A stretch of 64,000 bases of DNA, from contig NC_087173.1 of NCBI RefSeq assembly GCF_035594125.1, positions 214,501 through 278,500 on the forward strand, read 5' to 3'. Below are positions 38,061 to 55,379 of the stretch, in pieces (within the stretch, counting starts at the first letter, position 1; each line of letters starts with the position of its first letter). The notes under the pieces were generated by a model, which ran no database searches, was not told the DNA's origin, and was given only the letters and a program-made list of their open reading frames with translations. The stretch is from Scylla paramamosain. Taxonomy: Eukaryota > Arthropoda > Malacostraca > Decapoda > Portunidae. A program made the translations under genes and the position numbers.

Positions 38061-39440
38061 AAACGTTTTTTTTTTTTTTTTTGTGGGTGGGGTGATTTTA
38101 ACCTTGTTAGGTACCGAAACGCCAAAATAAATGCAAAGAATCCTATATATGGAAAAGAAAGGACATTACGAGAAACGCGTATTATAAGCGTTTTTCTGTT
38201 TCTTAGGTACCAAAACTCTAAAAAGTATAAATAACACTGTATATGGACAAAAAGAAAAACATTACCAAAAACGTGTAATTAAATTTTTTTTTTTTTCTGA
38301 TTGTTAGGTACCAAAATCCCAAAACCTACGCCAAAAGAAGAAATGAAGAAATGAAACATTTCCAGAAACGTATGTGATTTTCAGCGTGTTAGGCACCAAA
38401 ACTCTAAATAGCATGGAAGGCATCCTATATGTGAATAGAAAACAACATTATGAAAAACGTGTCTTTTGAATGTTTGAAAGCTTCCTGCGTACCAAACCTT
38501 TAAAATGCATGTAAAACACCCTTCATAGAGAAAATAATAAAATTACCGAAAAACGTGTATTTTCGGTGTTTTGTCGCTTGTTACTTACAAAAGCGCCAAA
38601 ATGCATGCAAAGCTCATTATATAAGGAAGCGAAAGGACATTACGATAAACGTGTAATATGGGTGTTTTTGAGTTTCTTAATTACCAAAATGATAAAACGC
38701 GCAAATAGCACTCTGTGTGTAGAAACGGGACAAACTTACAAGAAATGTGATGTTCTCACCTTGTTAAATTCCATATATAAAATAAATGCGAATGGACATT
38801 GCGAGATATGCATGTTTTGAGTGTTTTTGAGCGTGGTAGGTACCAAAGCGCCAAAAAACAGAGAACCCTATATGGGAATGAAGATCATATAACCAAAAAC
38901 GTGTGTTTTGAGTGATTTTGAGCTTTTTACGGAACAAAACGCTAAAACGCATGCAAAACACCATTTATGGAGAAACAGAGTAACATTACAAAAAAACGTG
39001 AATTTTGAGTGTTTTCAGTTTATCTAGAAAGAACCACCAAAATGCTCGCAAAACACCCTATATAAGGAAAAGAAAGTACATCATAAAAAGCGTGCATTAT
39101 TAGTATTTTTGAGTTTCTTAGATACCAAAACGTGAAAACACATGAATAGTACCCTATATGAAGAAACAGAACAACATTACCAAAAACGTGTATTTCACAT
39201 TTTTTATGTATCAAAACGCAAAAAATGCTTACAAAGCACCCTATACGGAGAAAGGAAACTAGATTTCAAGAAACCTGTCTTTTGAGTGTCTATGAGCATG
39301 CTAAGCACCCAAATGTTAAAAAATCATGGAAACTACCCTATATTTGAAAACAAAACAACATAACTAAAATCGTCTCTTTTGAGTGATTTTAGCTACTTAG
39401 TACCAAAACACTAAAACGCATGCAGAACACCCTTTATTGA

Positions 39441-39550
<110 letters not shown>

Positions 39551-42500
39551 TTATGTGCCAAAACGCTAAAATGCACGCACAAAACCCTTTAATGGAGAAA
39601 CTGAATGACACTACCATTATCGTGTATTTCGATTTTTTTTTTTTTTTTACGTATAGAAACACCAAAATGCATGCAATATACTCTATATGGGGAAACGAAA
39701 AGACATTACGAGAAACATGTATAATGGATGATTTTGAGATTCTTAGGTAACAAAACGCTAAAAAGCATGAAAAAGCACTCTATATAAAGAAAATATATGA
39801 AGAAAATACTACCGAAAACGTGTGTTTTCAGTGTTTTTCACATTGTTAGGCACGAAAACGGGAAAATGCATGCATAGCACACTTTTTTTTTGGAGTAAGG
39901 AAACGTTATTTCCAAAAGCGTGTTTCTTGAGATTTATGAGTATATTTGGCATCAAAACGTTAAATAACATTTAAAAGAGCGAAAATAAAACATTACCAAA
40001 AAAACGAAAAAACGTAAACGCTTAAAGCGCATGCATGAGTGTTTATAAGGGTAAGAGGCACCTTAATGATAAAAAGAACGAAAAGCTCCATATATGGAAA
40101 AACAAAAGAACTTTACAAAAAATCCGCGTCTTATGAGTGTTTTTAAGCTACTTACTTACCAAAACGCTAAAAAGCACGGAAAACACCCTTACTGAACAAT
40201 CTTAAGCTTTTTTCGTGCTTATTACTTATACAAAAGCCAAAATACATGGAAAGTACCCTACATAGGGATACGAAAGTACATTACGAGAAACGTGTATTAT
40301 TATTGATTATGAGCTTTTCAGGTATGAAAACGCTAAAACCTATAAATAGCACGCTATATGAGAAAAGGAATATTACCAGAAACGTGTATTTTGAGTGTTT
40401 TTTTTTCACGTTGTTGCTTACTAAAATACCAAAATACATACAAATCATCACATATGGGGAAACGAAAGAACATTACGAGAAACGAGTATTATGAGTGTGT
40501 TTTAGCTTCTAAGGTACCAAAACGGAAAATGCATGAATATCACTCTATATACAGAAAAAGAAAAATATTTCCAAAAACTTTATTTTATTTTAGTTTTTTT
40601 TTCACAGTTAGATACCAAAACACCAGAATACATGCAAAAAATCTAAAAGAAACATGTGATTTAAGTGGTTATAAGCGTGTCAAGCATCAAAACACTAAAA
40701 ATCATGGAAAGATCGCGTTATAGGAAAAAAAAAAAAAGTATTTTAAGTGTTTGTGAGGTTATTACGAAGAAAAACGCCAAAATACATGCACAGTATCCTA
40801 CATAGGGAAACGAAAAAACGTTACGAGAAAAGAGTATTATGAATATTTTTGAGCTTAAGTATCAAAACGTTTTAATAGCATTCTATATGGAGAAACAGAA
40901 AAACATAAAAAAAAAATTATTTTAAGTGAATTTTACGTTGTTTAGTACAAAAACGCCATAACTCATGCAAAGCACCCCATAGTGGGAGACGAAGTGAGAT
41001 TAAAATTAACGTATATTTTCAGTCTTTTTGTGGATTTTAGGCAAGAAAAATCTAAAAAGCATGGAAAACATCCTATATGAGAAGAGAAAACAACATCATG
41101 AAAAATTTGTCTTTTTAATGTTTTTTTTTCAGATTCTCTCGTACCAAAACGCTAAACTGCATGCAAAACTCCCCTTATTGAAAACAGAAAAAAAGAAAAA
41201 GAAAAACATTACTAAGAAGAAAGTATTTTGAATATTTTTGAGCTTGTTACGTAAAACGTCAAACTTCCTGCAATGTACACTATATGTGGAAACGAAAGGA
41301 TATTATACAAAACGTTTATTATTAATGTTTTTTGAGCTTGTTAGGTACCAAAGCGCTTAAACGCATGAATACCCTTCTATATGGAGAAAAAAATTACCCA
41401 AAACTTGTGGTTTGCGTTATTTCATATTGTTTGGTACCAAAACTCCAGACTCCATACAAATTACCCTATGTACATGACAAAGACAGATATCGTGTCTTTT
41501 GAGTGTTTACGAGCGTGTTATGGGAAAACAAAACATTACTAAAAACGTGTCTTTTGAGTGTTTTCGGACTACTTATGTACCAAAATGCTAAAACGCGTGC
41601 AAAACACCCTTTATAAAGAAACAAAGCATAAAAAAAAAAATCGTGCATTTTAAGTGTTTTGAGATTATTACGCAGAAAAAAAAGAAAATAAAAAAAAAAA
41701 AAAATACATGCAAAGTATCCTATAGGAGGAAATGAAGAGACATTACGAGAAACGTGTATTATGAGTGTTTTTTTTGCGTTTCTTACGTACCAAAATGCTA
41801 AAAGACATGAATGACACTCTATATGGAGAAAAGAACAAATATTACAAACAAAAAAGAACAAGAACAAGATTCCAAAAAAAAGTGCATTTTTTTTTTTTTT
41901 TTTACATTCTTACGTATCAAAACGTCAAAATGCATGAAAAGCACACTATATAGTGAAAGGATACAACACTTTTAGAAGCTTGTCTTTTGAGTGTTTATGA
42001 GCACGTTAGTCACCAATACGCTAAAAAGCACAGAAAGCACTCTATATGGGAAAACAAAACAGCATTACCAAAAACGTGTTTTTGACTGTTTTTGAGCCAG
42101 TTACTTACCAAAACCTTAAAGCGCATGTAAACACCCTTTATGAAGAAACAAAATAAAATTACCAAAAACTTTTTTTTTTTTGTCAGTTTGTGAAATTGTT
42201 ACGTAGAAAAACGCCAAAACGCATACATAGTACCCTATATAGGGAAACGAAAATACATTACGAGAAACGTGTATTGTGAGTGTTTTTGAGCTTCTCAGGT
42301 ACCAAAACGCTGAAACGCATGAATAGCACTCTATTTGGAGAAACAGAACATTACCAAAAAGAAATATTTTCAGTGTATTTCACATTGTTATGTACCAAAA
42401 CGCAAATATGCATGCAAAACATTTTATTTAGGGAAAAGAAGTGTTAGGCGCCAAAAACGTGTTAGGCGCCAAAACGCTAAAAATCATGGAAAGCTCCCAT

Positions 42501-44155
42501 TATAGGATTACAGAATAAAAAAAAAATAAAAATAAAATAAATTGTGTGTTTTGAACGTTTTTCACCTATTAACGCTAAAATGCACGCAAAACAACCTTCA
42601 TGCAGAAACACAAAAACGAGAAAAATATATTTAGAATGTTTTTTTTTTTCAGCTTGTTACGTAAAAAAAAAAACGCCGAAATGCATGGAAAGCACTCTAC
42701 ATGAGTAAAAGAAAGAACGTTATGGGAAACTTGAATTACGAATGTTTTTTTGTTTTTTTATCTTAGGTATCAAAATACTACTCTGTACGAAGAAACAGAA
42801 AAAAAATGTACACAAAAACGAGTGTTTTCATTGTTTTTCACATTGTTAGGTTCCGAAACGCCAAATTATATGGAAAAAAAAAAACCCTCTAGAGGGTAAC
42901 GGAACTACATTTCCAGAAACATGTCTCTGGAGTGTTTTTGAGCGTGTTAGGCACCAAAAAGCTAAAAATCATTGAAAGCTTTCGTTATAGGAAAACAAAA
43001 CAGAAAAACACACACACACAAAAAAAAAGTGTCTTTTTAGTGTTTTTAAGCTACTTATGTACCAGAACGCTAAAAGCATGCGAAACACCCTTTATGGAAA
43101 AAAATAATATTACCAAGAACAGGAATTTTTAATGTTTTTGAGGTTTTTACGTACAAAAACGCCAAAATGCATGCAAAGTAACCTATATGTGAAAATTAAA
43201 GGACATTATGAGAAACGTGTATTATAAGTGTCTTTAATCTTCTAAAGTAATGAAATGATAAAACGCCTGAATAGCACTCCATATGCAGAAAGAACAATAT
43301 TACCACAAACGTTTGTTACCGTGTTTCACATTTTTATGTACCAAAACTCCAAAATGCATGTAAAGCCCCTATATGAAGAAGTAAAAAAATAAATAAATAA
43401 ATAAATAAATAAAAAAAAAAAAATCAGAAACGTGTCTTTGCATGTTTATGAGTGTGTTATGCACCAAAACGCTAAAAATCATCAAAATCAAACTATATGA
43501 GGATACAAAACATCACGAAAAACGTGTCTTTTGAGTGTTTTTGAACTTCTTACTTATGAAAACGCAAGCAAAACACTTTTTTTTGGAGAGAGATATTAAC
43601 ATTTTTGAGGTTATGTACAAAAATTACTAAATCCATGGAAAGTGTCCTATATAAGGTAACGAAAGAATGTTAAGAGACGTGTATTATGAGTGCCTTTAAG
43701 CTTCTTAGCTACAAAAACGCTAAGATGCATGAATCTACTTTATATGGACAGAAACAGAAAAAAAAAATACCGAAAACATGTACTTTGAGTATTTTTCACA
43801 TTGTTAGGTTTGCAAAACCCCAAAATGCATACAAAGCACCTTATATGTAGAAAGGAAACGAGATTTCTAGAAACATGTCTTTTGAATATTTATAAGCGTG
43901 CTAGGCACCAAAATGAAAAAAAAAATTAAAAACATGTAAATCACACTATATGAGATTGCAAGACAACATTAAGAAAAAAACTATCCATTGAGTGTTTTCA
44001 AACTTACGTAGCAAAGCACTCATATTATTGAGAAAGAAAATAACATTACCAAAAACAAATATTTAGAGTATTTTTGAGCATGTTACGTAGGAAAACGTCA
44101 AAATGCCTACCAAGTACGCTATATAGGAAAACGAAAAGACATTACGAGAAACGTG

Positions 44156-44271
<116 letters not shown>

Positions 44272-44364
44272 TTTTTTTTTAAGCTATTTAGGTACCAAAT
44301 GGTAAAAACGTGTTAATAGCACTCTATGGAGAAAAAGAATAACATTACCTAAACATGTATTTTG

Positions 44365-44368
<4 letters not shown>

Positions 44369-44439
<71 letters not shown>
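44369..44439. repeat. (TA)n microsatellite in a satellite monomer
   Basis: About 35 units in an E-type monomer after ATGTATTTTGATTT, replacing the TTTTTCACATTG segment. Confidence 0.97.
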
Positions 44440-44443
<4 letters not shown>

Positions 44444-46717
44444 AGGTATCAAAACACAAAAATATCTGCAAAGCCCCTTATATAGGGAAACGAAAGGACA
44501 TTAAAAGAAATGTATTATTTCAGTATTTTTGTGCATGTTAGTCACGAAAAAAAAAAAAAAACATGGAAAGAACCCTATATGTGTATAGATAACACCATTA
44601 CCAAAAACGTGTTTTTTGCGTGTTTGTCAGCTTCTTATGTAGCAAAACGCTAAAACGCGTGGAAAACATCCTCTATGGGAAAAGAAAACAGCATTGCCAA
44701 AACCAAGTATTCTCAGTATTTTTGAGCTTGCAAAAAATAGATAAAAAAAAAATCGCCAAAATATATTCAATGTACTCGTACTCTATATAGGGAAACGAAA
44801 GGACATTACGAGAAACCTGCATTATGAGTTTTTTTTTTTTAGTTTCTTAGATACCAAAATGCTATAAAGAAACAGAACATATTTACAAAAAACGTCTATT
44901 TTCAGTGTTTTTCACATTGTTAGGCACCAGAACGCCAAAATGCATGCAAAACACCCTATTTGGGGAAAAGAAACGAGATTTCGGAATGGTTTCTTTTGAG
45001 TGTTTATGAACTTGCTAGGCACCATAACCAAGAAAAACATGAAATATCTTTATATGGGAAACCAAAACATTATCAAAAACGTCCCTTTTCAGTGTTTTTT
45101 TTTTTGCTACTTACGTAACAAACCGATAAAACACATGCATAAAAAAAAAACTTCAAAGAGAAGTAGTACAACTATAATTCAAACTCGTACTTTGAGTTTT
45201 TTTTGAGCTTATTAAGTATGAATATGCCAAAATGCATACAAAATACTCTATATGCGAAAACAAAAACACACTGAAACGAAAATATATTATGAGAAAATTA
45301 TCGTGAGAGTTTTTTACCTTCTTAGGTATGAAAAATGCAAAAAAAAAAAAAAACATGACTAACACTTTATTTATAAGAGTTTTTAAACGTGTGTTTTGAG
45401 TGTTTTTCACCTTGTTAGGTAATAAAATCCCAAAATGCCTACAAATCCCAATAATGGGGAAACGAAACAACATTACCATACACGAGTTTTTTGAGTGTTT
45501 TGAGTGCTTTAGGCACCAAAACGACAAAAACCCCGGAACGCACCTTATATGTCAAAATCATACAATATTACCAAAAACGTCTTTTGTTTTTTATCTACTT
45601 ACGTACCAAAACACTGAAACGCATGCAAAACACCCTTTATGGAGAAACAGAAAAAACATTAGCAAAAACAAGTATTTTGAGTGATTTTGAGCATCTTACA
45701 TAAAAAACGCCAAAATGCATGCAGGGTACCCTTTGTAGTGAAACGAAAAGACATTACGAGAAACGTGCATCATGAGTGTTTTTGAGATTTCTAGGTAACA
45801 AAACCGGAAAACGCATGAATAACACTCTATAAGTAGAAACGAAACAACATTACCATAATAGTGTATTATGAGTGTTCTTTTTTTTTCACAGTTAGGTACT
45901 AACACATAAAAAAGGCATTCATATCTCCCTACATGAAGAGATATGAAATTTCCAGAAAAGTGTATTTTGAGTGGTTATGAGCGTGTTAGTCACCAAAATG
46001 CTGAAAAAAAAATGGTATTGCAAAACATGTTATTACAAAACATGGTAGTACAAAACACCACGAAATACTCGTAACGTGTCTTTGAAGTGGTTTTAATCTT
46101 ACGTAAAAAAACGCCAGAACAAATGCAAAATACCCTTTATAGAGAAACAGAATAACATTACCAAACCCGTGTATTTTGAGTTTTTTTGGAGGAGAAAGTT
46201 ACATAGAAAAACGCCAAAGTGCATGCAGAGAACCCTTATTAGGAAAATGGAAACATATTTCGAGGAACGTGTATTATGAGTGTTTTGGAGCTTAGGTACC
46301 AAAACGCAAAAATATGCTAATAGCACTCTATATGGAGAAACGGAACATTACCAAAAAAGGGTATTTTGATTGTTTTTCATATTTTTACGTACCAAAATGT
46401 CAAAATGCTTGCAAAGCATAGGGAGACGAAACGACATTACCAGAAACATGTCTTTTGAGTTTTTTTTTTTTTTTTTGAGCGTCTTAGGCACCAAAACGCT
46501 AAAAGGCATGGAAATCACACTGTATGTGATTACAGAACAATATTATGAACAATATTACGTATATTTTCAGTTTCTTTTTTTTTTTTTTTACTTGTTACGT
46601 ACCAAAATGCTAAAATGAATGCAAAACACCCTATATAGTGAAACATAAAAACAATACCAAAAAATTTTTTTTTATTTATTTTCTTTTCAGCTTGTTATGT
46701 AGAAACCAAATGCCAGA

Positions 46718-46940
46718 TAAAAAAGTTGTTCTGGTTTTAAATATAGAGTACTATTTAAGCGTTTTAGTGTTTTTGGTACTTAAGAAGCTCAAAAACACTC
46801 ATAATACACGTTTTTCTTAATGTATTTTCGTTTTCCCATATTGGGTATTTTGCATGGCATTCATTTTGGTGTTTTTGTACGTAACTAGTTAAAAAGCACT
46901 GAAAATACATGTTTATTGGTAATGTTATTCTGTTTATTCT
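46718..46940 (-). repeat. ~96-bp satellite, small inverted block
   Basis: Two to three monomers are reverse-oriented (GTACTATTTAAGCG, GCTCAAAAACACTCATAATA, TTTTGTACGTAACTAG) inside an otherwise forward array. Forward monomers resume by about 46945. Confidence 0.85.
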
Positions 46941-46944
46941 TGTT

Positions 46945-49305
<2,361 letters not shown>

Positions 49306-49326
49306 CATGCATATATGCATATGCCA

Positions 49327-50209
49327 GGAGGAGGCAGTAGACACCTGCCGAAACGATAATTACTCCCAGTGAGGTCTAAAGCACTGTTCAGGGGGTGCTG
49401 TGAACTTATCATTAAACCCTGCTGTGACCTCACTGAACGTTTCTCTTTGTGTCTCACAACACAAGGGGGCAGTCGCAGCCTGCCCTCTAAAGACAACTCT
49501 TTTCCTCCACACAAAACTACAAGCGCCTAATAACACACACACCCTTCACTCAAAAATTTTAAAATCACCATGGGGTCTCCTACAGCAGCCTCGGAGTCCC
49601 CATCTGGGGAGGGGACCATAAATGTCCCCAGGTCGGACTGCCTTTCTGTCGACGACCCAAAGTGTCTTGACACCCCCCTCAACTTTTTCTTCATTAACTT
49701 CTGCAACATTTGCGGTCTAAGATCTAATTTTCAATCTGTAGAACACCACCTCTCCTCTTCTAAACCTCATCTTCTTTTCCTCACTGAAACTCAGGTGTCT
49801 GAGGCAACTGACAGTAGCCCCTTTTCTGTTCCCTCCTACTTTCTCTATTTTCATGCTAACTGCTCTTCTGATCTTGCTAACTGCATGCCTCCCCTCCTTC
49901 CGTGACCTCGCTGCACAAGACTTTCTTCTTTCTCTCACCCCTATTCTGTCCACCTCTCTAACGCAAGAGTTAACCAGTATTCTCAATCATTCATCCCTTT
50001 TTCTGGTAAACTCTGGACCTCCCTGCCTGCTTCTGTATTTCCACTTTCCTATGACTTAAATTCCTTCAAGAGGGAGGTTTCAAGACACTTATTCATCAAT
50101 TTTTGACTACTGCTTTGACCCTTTTATGGGGCTGGCATTTCAGTGGGCATATTTTTTTATTGGGTTTTTGTTGCCCTTGGCCAGTGTCCTTCCTACATAA
50201 AAAAAAAAA
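49327..50209 (+). mobile_element. Internally deleted LINE insertion with candidate target-site duplication
   Basis: The insert has a 5' leader, the start of an endonuclease ORF, an abrupt join near 49855 to the C-terminal coding tail and 3' UTR of the element, and a poly(A) tract at about 50198-50209. The hexamer ATGCCA occurs just before (49321-49326) and just after (50210-50215) the insert and is a plausible target-site duplication. Both flanks are halves of one D-type satellite monomer. The leader (from CCGAAACGATAATTACTCCC to CTCACTGAACG) recurs at 62.77 kb. The element resembles jockey-like LINEs that I recall from crab genomes; that comparison is from memory. Confidence 0.82.
49570..49905 (+). 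pseudogene. LINE ORF2 start: N-terminal endonuclease fused to the C-terminal tail
   Basis: An ATG in good context (CACCATGG, 49570) opens a frame with a Ser/Pro-rich leader of about 38 residues. It then reads NFCNICGLRSNFQSVEHH and PHLLFLTETQ, the first motifs of an APE-type endonuclease (the TET segment carries the first catalytic Glu). At about residue 97 the frame joins sequence from the far 3' end of the element (DLANCMPP) and stops at 49903-49905. The rest of the endonuclease and the whole reverse transcriptase are missing. The result is a short fusion peptide with no catalytic capacity. Such a copy could only have been mobilised in trans. Confidence 0.75.
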
Positions 50210-53200
50210 ATGCCATATATGGGGAAAACAAAAGAAATTACGAGAATTGTGTGTTTTGTGTGTGTTTGAGCTTCTTAGATACCAAAACGCTAAAAAGAAT
50301 GAATTGCATTTTATATGTAGAAGAAGAACATTACCAAATAAAGTGTATTTTGAGTGTTTTTCATAATATAGGTACCAAAACGCCAAATTCCATACAAAGC
50401 ACTTCGTGTGGACAAACGCAACTACATTACCAGAAAGGTATTTTTATTTTTATTTATTTATTTTTTTTTTGTTAGTTCCAAACGCTAAAATACATAGAAA
50501 GCAGCCTATATTGGGAAACAAAAGAACTAACAAAAAAAAAATGTGCCTTTTGAGTGTTTTGTACTTTTGAGCTTGTGACTTGTGTATGAGTGTTTTTGAG
50601 ATTCTTATGTACCAGAACTCTAAAATGCGTGAATAGCACTCTATATGAAGAAAGAGAACAACATTACTATAAAAGTTTATTTTGAGTGTTTTTTTTTTCA
50701 CTTTGTTAGGTTGCAAAGCCCCAAAAATGAAAATAATTTTCTCAATATGGTAAAAAAAAATAAATAATATGAATAGAATCTTGTCTTTTGAGCGATTTTG
50801 AGCGTTTTAGGCACTTGTTAAAAAGCATGAAAACCACCTTATGCTAAATTTTCTTATGAAGAAAGAGATTAACATCACCGAAAATGCTTTTTTTTTTAGT
50901 ATTTTTTTTTATCTTCTCAGGAACATAAACGTGAAAATGCATGCAAAGTACTTTATATGATAAAACAAAAACGATATTGTCAGAAAAGTGTATCATGTGA
51001 GTTTTTTTTTTTTTTTTCATATTCTCAGGTATCAAAATGCTAAAACGCGTGAACAGCATTCAATATGGAAAAACAGAACAACATTACGATAAAAATGTAC
51101 GTTGAGTTTTCACATTGTTAGGTGCCAAAACGGCAAAATACATGCAAGACACTATATATGAGAAAACAAAATGTCAATACCAGAAACGTATCTTTGAGTG
51201 TTTATGAGCGTGTTAGGCACCAAAACACTTAAAAGCATGGAAAACACCTATATAGGAATACAAATAAACATTAAGAAAAACGGGTTTTTTTGTGCGTTTT
51301 TAAGTTTCTTCCACACCAACACGCTCAAACGCATGCAAAAACTCTCTTTATGGATAAACGGAAAAATATTACAAAAATCGTGGATTTTGAGTGGTAATAA
51401 ACGGCAAGAGAGATAAACGGCAAAATTCGTGCAAAGTACCCTATACTGGGAAATGAAACGATATTCCCAAATCCTGAAAACGCATGAAAAGCTTTCTGTA
51501 TTGAGGAAAAAAAACATGTATTTTGAGTGTTTTCACCTTGTTAAGTACCGAAACGACAAAATGGAAACAAAGCAAGTGATTTGAAGAAACAAAAATGTTA
51601 CCAAAAAACGTGTATTGTAAGTGTGTTTCACCTCGTTAGGTACTAAACCCCAAATTGCATACAAACCACACTATAGGGGCAATCGAAAAGATATTATGAG
51701 AAAAGTGTATAATGAGTGTTTTTTGAGCTTCTTATGTATCAAAACGCAAAAACGCATGACTAATACTGTATATGGAGTATATAAGAATAACATTACCAAA
51801 AGCTTGTGTTATGAGTGTTTTTCACATTGTTATGTACAAAAAAAACGCGAAAATTCATGCAAAGTATCCTATATGGAATAACGAAAAATACATTACGAGT
51901 GTATTATTAGTGTTTTTGAGCTTCTAAGGTTAGAAAACGAAAAAAAAAAAAACGCTTCAATAAGAGAGACAGGTGATTTCCATGCTTTTAGCGTGGAAGT
52001 CAACATATATGGAAATACGAAAAACATTACGGAAAACATATTTTGACTATTTTTCTTATTATTATCTATTAAAACGATTAAACAAATGCAGAACATCTTT
52101 TATGAAAAAAAAAAACATTACCAAAAACAAGTATTTCGAGTGATTTTGAGCTTGTTACATACAAAAACGACAAAATGCACGCAAAATACCATATATGAGG
52201 AAAAGAGAAAACATTACGAGAAACGTGTATTACGTGTATGTTATTGAGCTTCTTATGTACCAAATCGCTAAAACGCATGAAAAGCACATTACCAAAAACG
52301 TGAATTTTAGATATATTTCAAATTGTTACGTGCCATAACGCCAAAATGCATTCAAAGCACCCTCTATGGGGAAAGGAAACGATATTTCCAGAAACGTGTG
52401 TTTTGAGTGTTTATGAGCGTATTAAGCACCAAAACGCTAAAAGAAAAAAAAAAAAGAAAAAAAATAAATAAATAAATGCACCTTATATGGGAAAAGAAAA
52501 CAGCATTATAATAAGCGTTTTTCTTGAGTGTTTTTGAGCTTCTTAACTTACCAAAACGGTAAAACGCAAGCAAAACACTCTTTATAGAGAAACAAAAAAA
52601 AAATTACTAAAAGAAATATTTTAAATGTTTTTTTGTGCTTGTTATGTAGAAAGAAAAAAAATTCCAAAATCCACTCAAGGTACTCTATATCGAGAAAGGA
52701 AAAGACATTAAAAGAAACGTGTGTATTATCAGCGTTTTTTAACTTCTTGGCTACCAAAACGCGAAAACGACTTAACACTCTGTATGGAGAAACAGAACAT
52801 TACCCAAAACGTTTAATTTGAGGAGTTTTTTACATTATTTCACCAAAACGCCTAAAACGAAAAGAAATTCCAAGAAATATATATTTTTAGTGTTTTGGTG
52901 CATGTTAGGCACTAAAAGCCTGAAATGAATGGAAAGCACCACGTATTGGAATGCAAAATATCACCAAATAGGTGTCGTTTTTAGTGCTTTTGAGCTTCTT
53001 ACGTACCGAAACTTGAAAACGTATGTGAAACGCCCTTTATGGAGAAATAGAATAACATTGCCAAAAATGTATTTTTTGAACTTGTTAAGCATATAAACGG
53101 CAAAATACATGCAAAGTACCCTATATGGTGAAACAAAACGATATTATGGATACGTGTATTATGAGTGTTAATTAATTACCTTTATATGTAAAAAAAAAAA

Positions 53201-53341
53201 AAAAAACGCTAAAAAGCGTGAAAAGCACTTAATACGGTGAAACAGAAGACTACCAAAAACGTGTCTAGAGTGTTTTCAACTTTGCTAGATGCGAAAATGC
53301 CAAAGTCGAAAGCACGTAATTTGAAAAAAAAAAAAAAAAAA

Positions 53342-53567
<226 letters not shown>

Positions 53568-53850
53568 CTTTACGAAAAACGTGTATTGAAAGTGTGTTTT
53601 AGCTCGCTAGTTACCAAAATGCAGATTTTTTTTTTTACATTCTTAGGTACCAAAATGCCAAAATGCATGCAGAGTACTGTAAATGATAAAATGAAACGAC
53701 AGCGTTTTAGTCAACAAAACATTGAAATACATAGAAAGCACTCTATATTGAAATAAAAAAAAAAATTTTTTTTAGTTTTTAGCTTCTTAGGTAGCAAAAC
53801 ACTACAACAAATGCAAAACACTCTGTATACAGAAAATTAATAAAATTACA

Positions 53851-54018
<168 letters not shown>

Positions 54019-54410
54019 AATTTTTTTCAGGTTCTTAAGTGGGAAAATGCATGGGAAGTACACTATATGAAAAAAAATGAAAAGACATTACGAGAAACGT
54101 GTATTATGAGTGTTTGTGAGCTTCTTAGGTATCAAAATGCTAAAACGTATGAATAGCACTCTTTGTGGAGAAACAGAACAACATGACCAAAAACGTATAG
54201 TTTTTTTTTTTTCACATTGTTAGGTACCAAAACGCCTAAATGTATGCAAAGCCTCTTATACAGATAAAGGAAACATTACCAGAAATGTGCCTTTTGAGTG
54301 TTTTTGAGAGCGTTAGGCACCAAATCTTAAACTGCATAAAAAGCACCCTTTACTGGAATACAAAGTAACATTAGCAAATAGATGCCTTTTGAGGGTTTTT
54401 GGAGCATCTT

Positions 54411-55379
54411 ACCATTCCAGAGAATGATTAACAGTATTTTCACGGGTTTACTTGGCAAAACCGTGTTTGCATATCTTGATGATATAATCATCGCTAGTAA
54501 GGATCAAGAGTCCCATCTGGAGAGTTTAAAATTAGTCCTACAGAAGTTTGAGGAAGCTGGACCTAAAGGAAAGCTTTCTAAATGTGAATTTCTAAAAGCC
54601 AAAATAAAATTTCTTGGCCATGTAGTCGATGATGAAGGAATCTACACAGTGGATGGAAAGGTCATGGCTGTACAGAAGTTTCCTCAACCTAAATCGGTGG
54701 AGAATGTCAGATCTTTCCTAGGCCTTGCGGGGTATTACTGTCCTTTCATCAAGAATTTTGCGGCGATTGCATCCCCATTTACTAAACTCCTTAAAAAGGA
54801 TGTTGCTTTCCATTGGGATGTTGCTCATGAACAAAGTTTCAATGAATTACAATCACTATTAACAAATGCATCTGTACTTGCTTTCCTAGAGCATTCAGAG
54901 CCGTTCATTATTTGCACAGATGCTTCTTCTCTAGGATTAGGAGCAGTACTGATGCAGACAGATGCCAGAGGCAAAAACTATGTAATAGCATATGCAAGTC
55001 GTGTGCTTAATTCAGCAGAGTCCAATTAATCGTCACTCATCAAGAAACACTTGCCATAGTTTGGGCTTTAAAACATTTTAAGGACATTATCCTTGGATAT
55101 CCAATTACAGTCTACACGGATCATGCACTTGTATTTGAACTGTTCAAAGGGAAAAATTTAACTGGACGAGTGGCAAGATGGTACTGTACCATGCAGGAAT
55201 TTGCTCCAGTAGTCAAGTACTTGCCGGGTCATGCTAATGTAGTAGCCGACGCACTTTCACGAAATGTGCCTGTGGGAGCTGTCAGTGACTCGATTCCCTT
55301 GAAGGAATTAAGTAAAGCACAGCGACTGCATGAAATATGGTCTAAGGTCATACATACTGGAGTCCGGCGAAGAAGATAA
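54411..55379 (+). pseudogene. Gypsy pol: reverse transcriptase C-terminal part and RNase H
   Basis: The open frame from 54382 begins in satellite sequence, and its first ~10 codons are not retroviral. From about 54412 it reads FQRMINSIF and then the polymerase active site YLDD (54472-54483). The thumb and connection follow (GHVVDDEG, RSFLGLAGYY). RNase H begins with TDASSLGLGAVL (TDAS at 54916-54927). The frame stops near 55029; after a shift it continues with VTHQETLAIVWALKHF, VYTDHALVF and the final RNase H Asp in NVVADALSR, and stops at 55377-55379. The active residues I can see are intact, but the N-terminal half of RT is missing and at least one frameshift breaks the RNase H. Confidence 0.9.
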
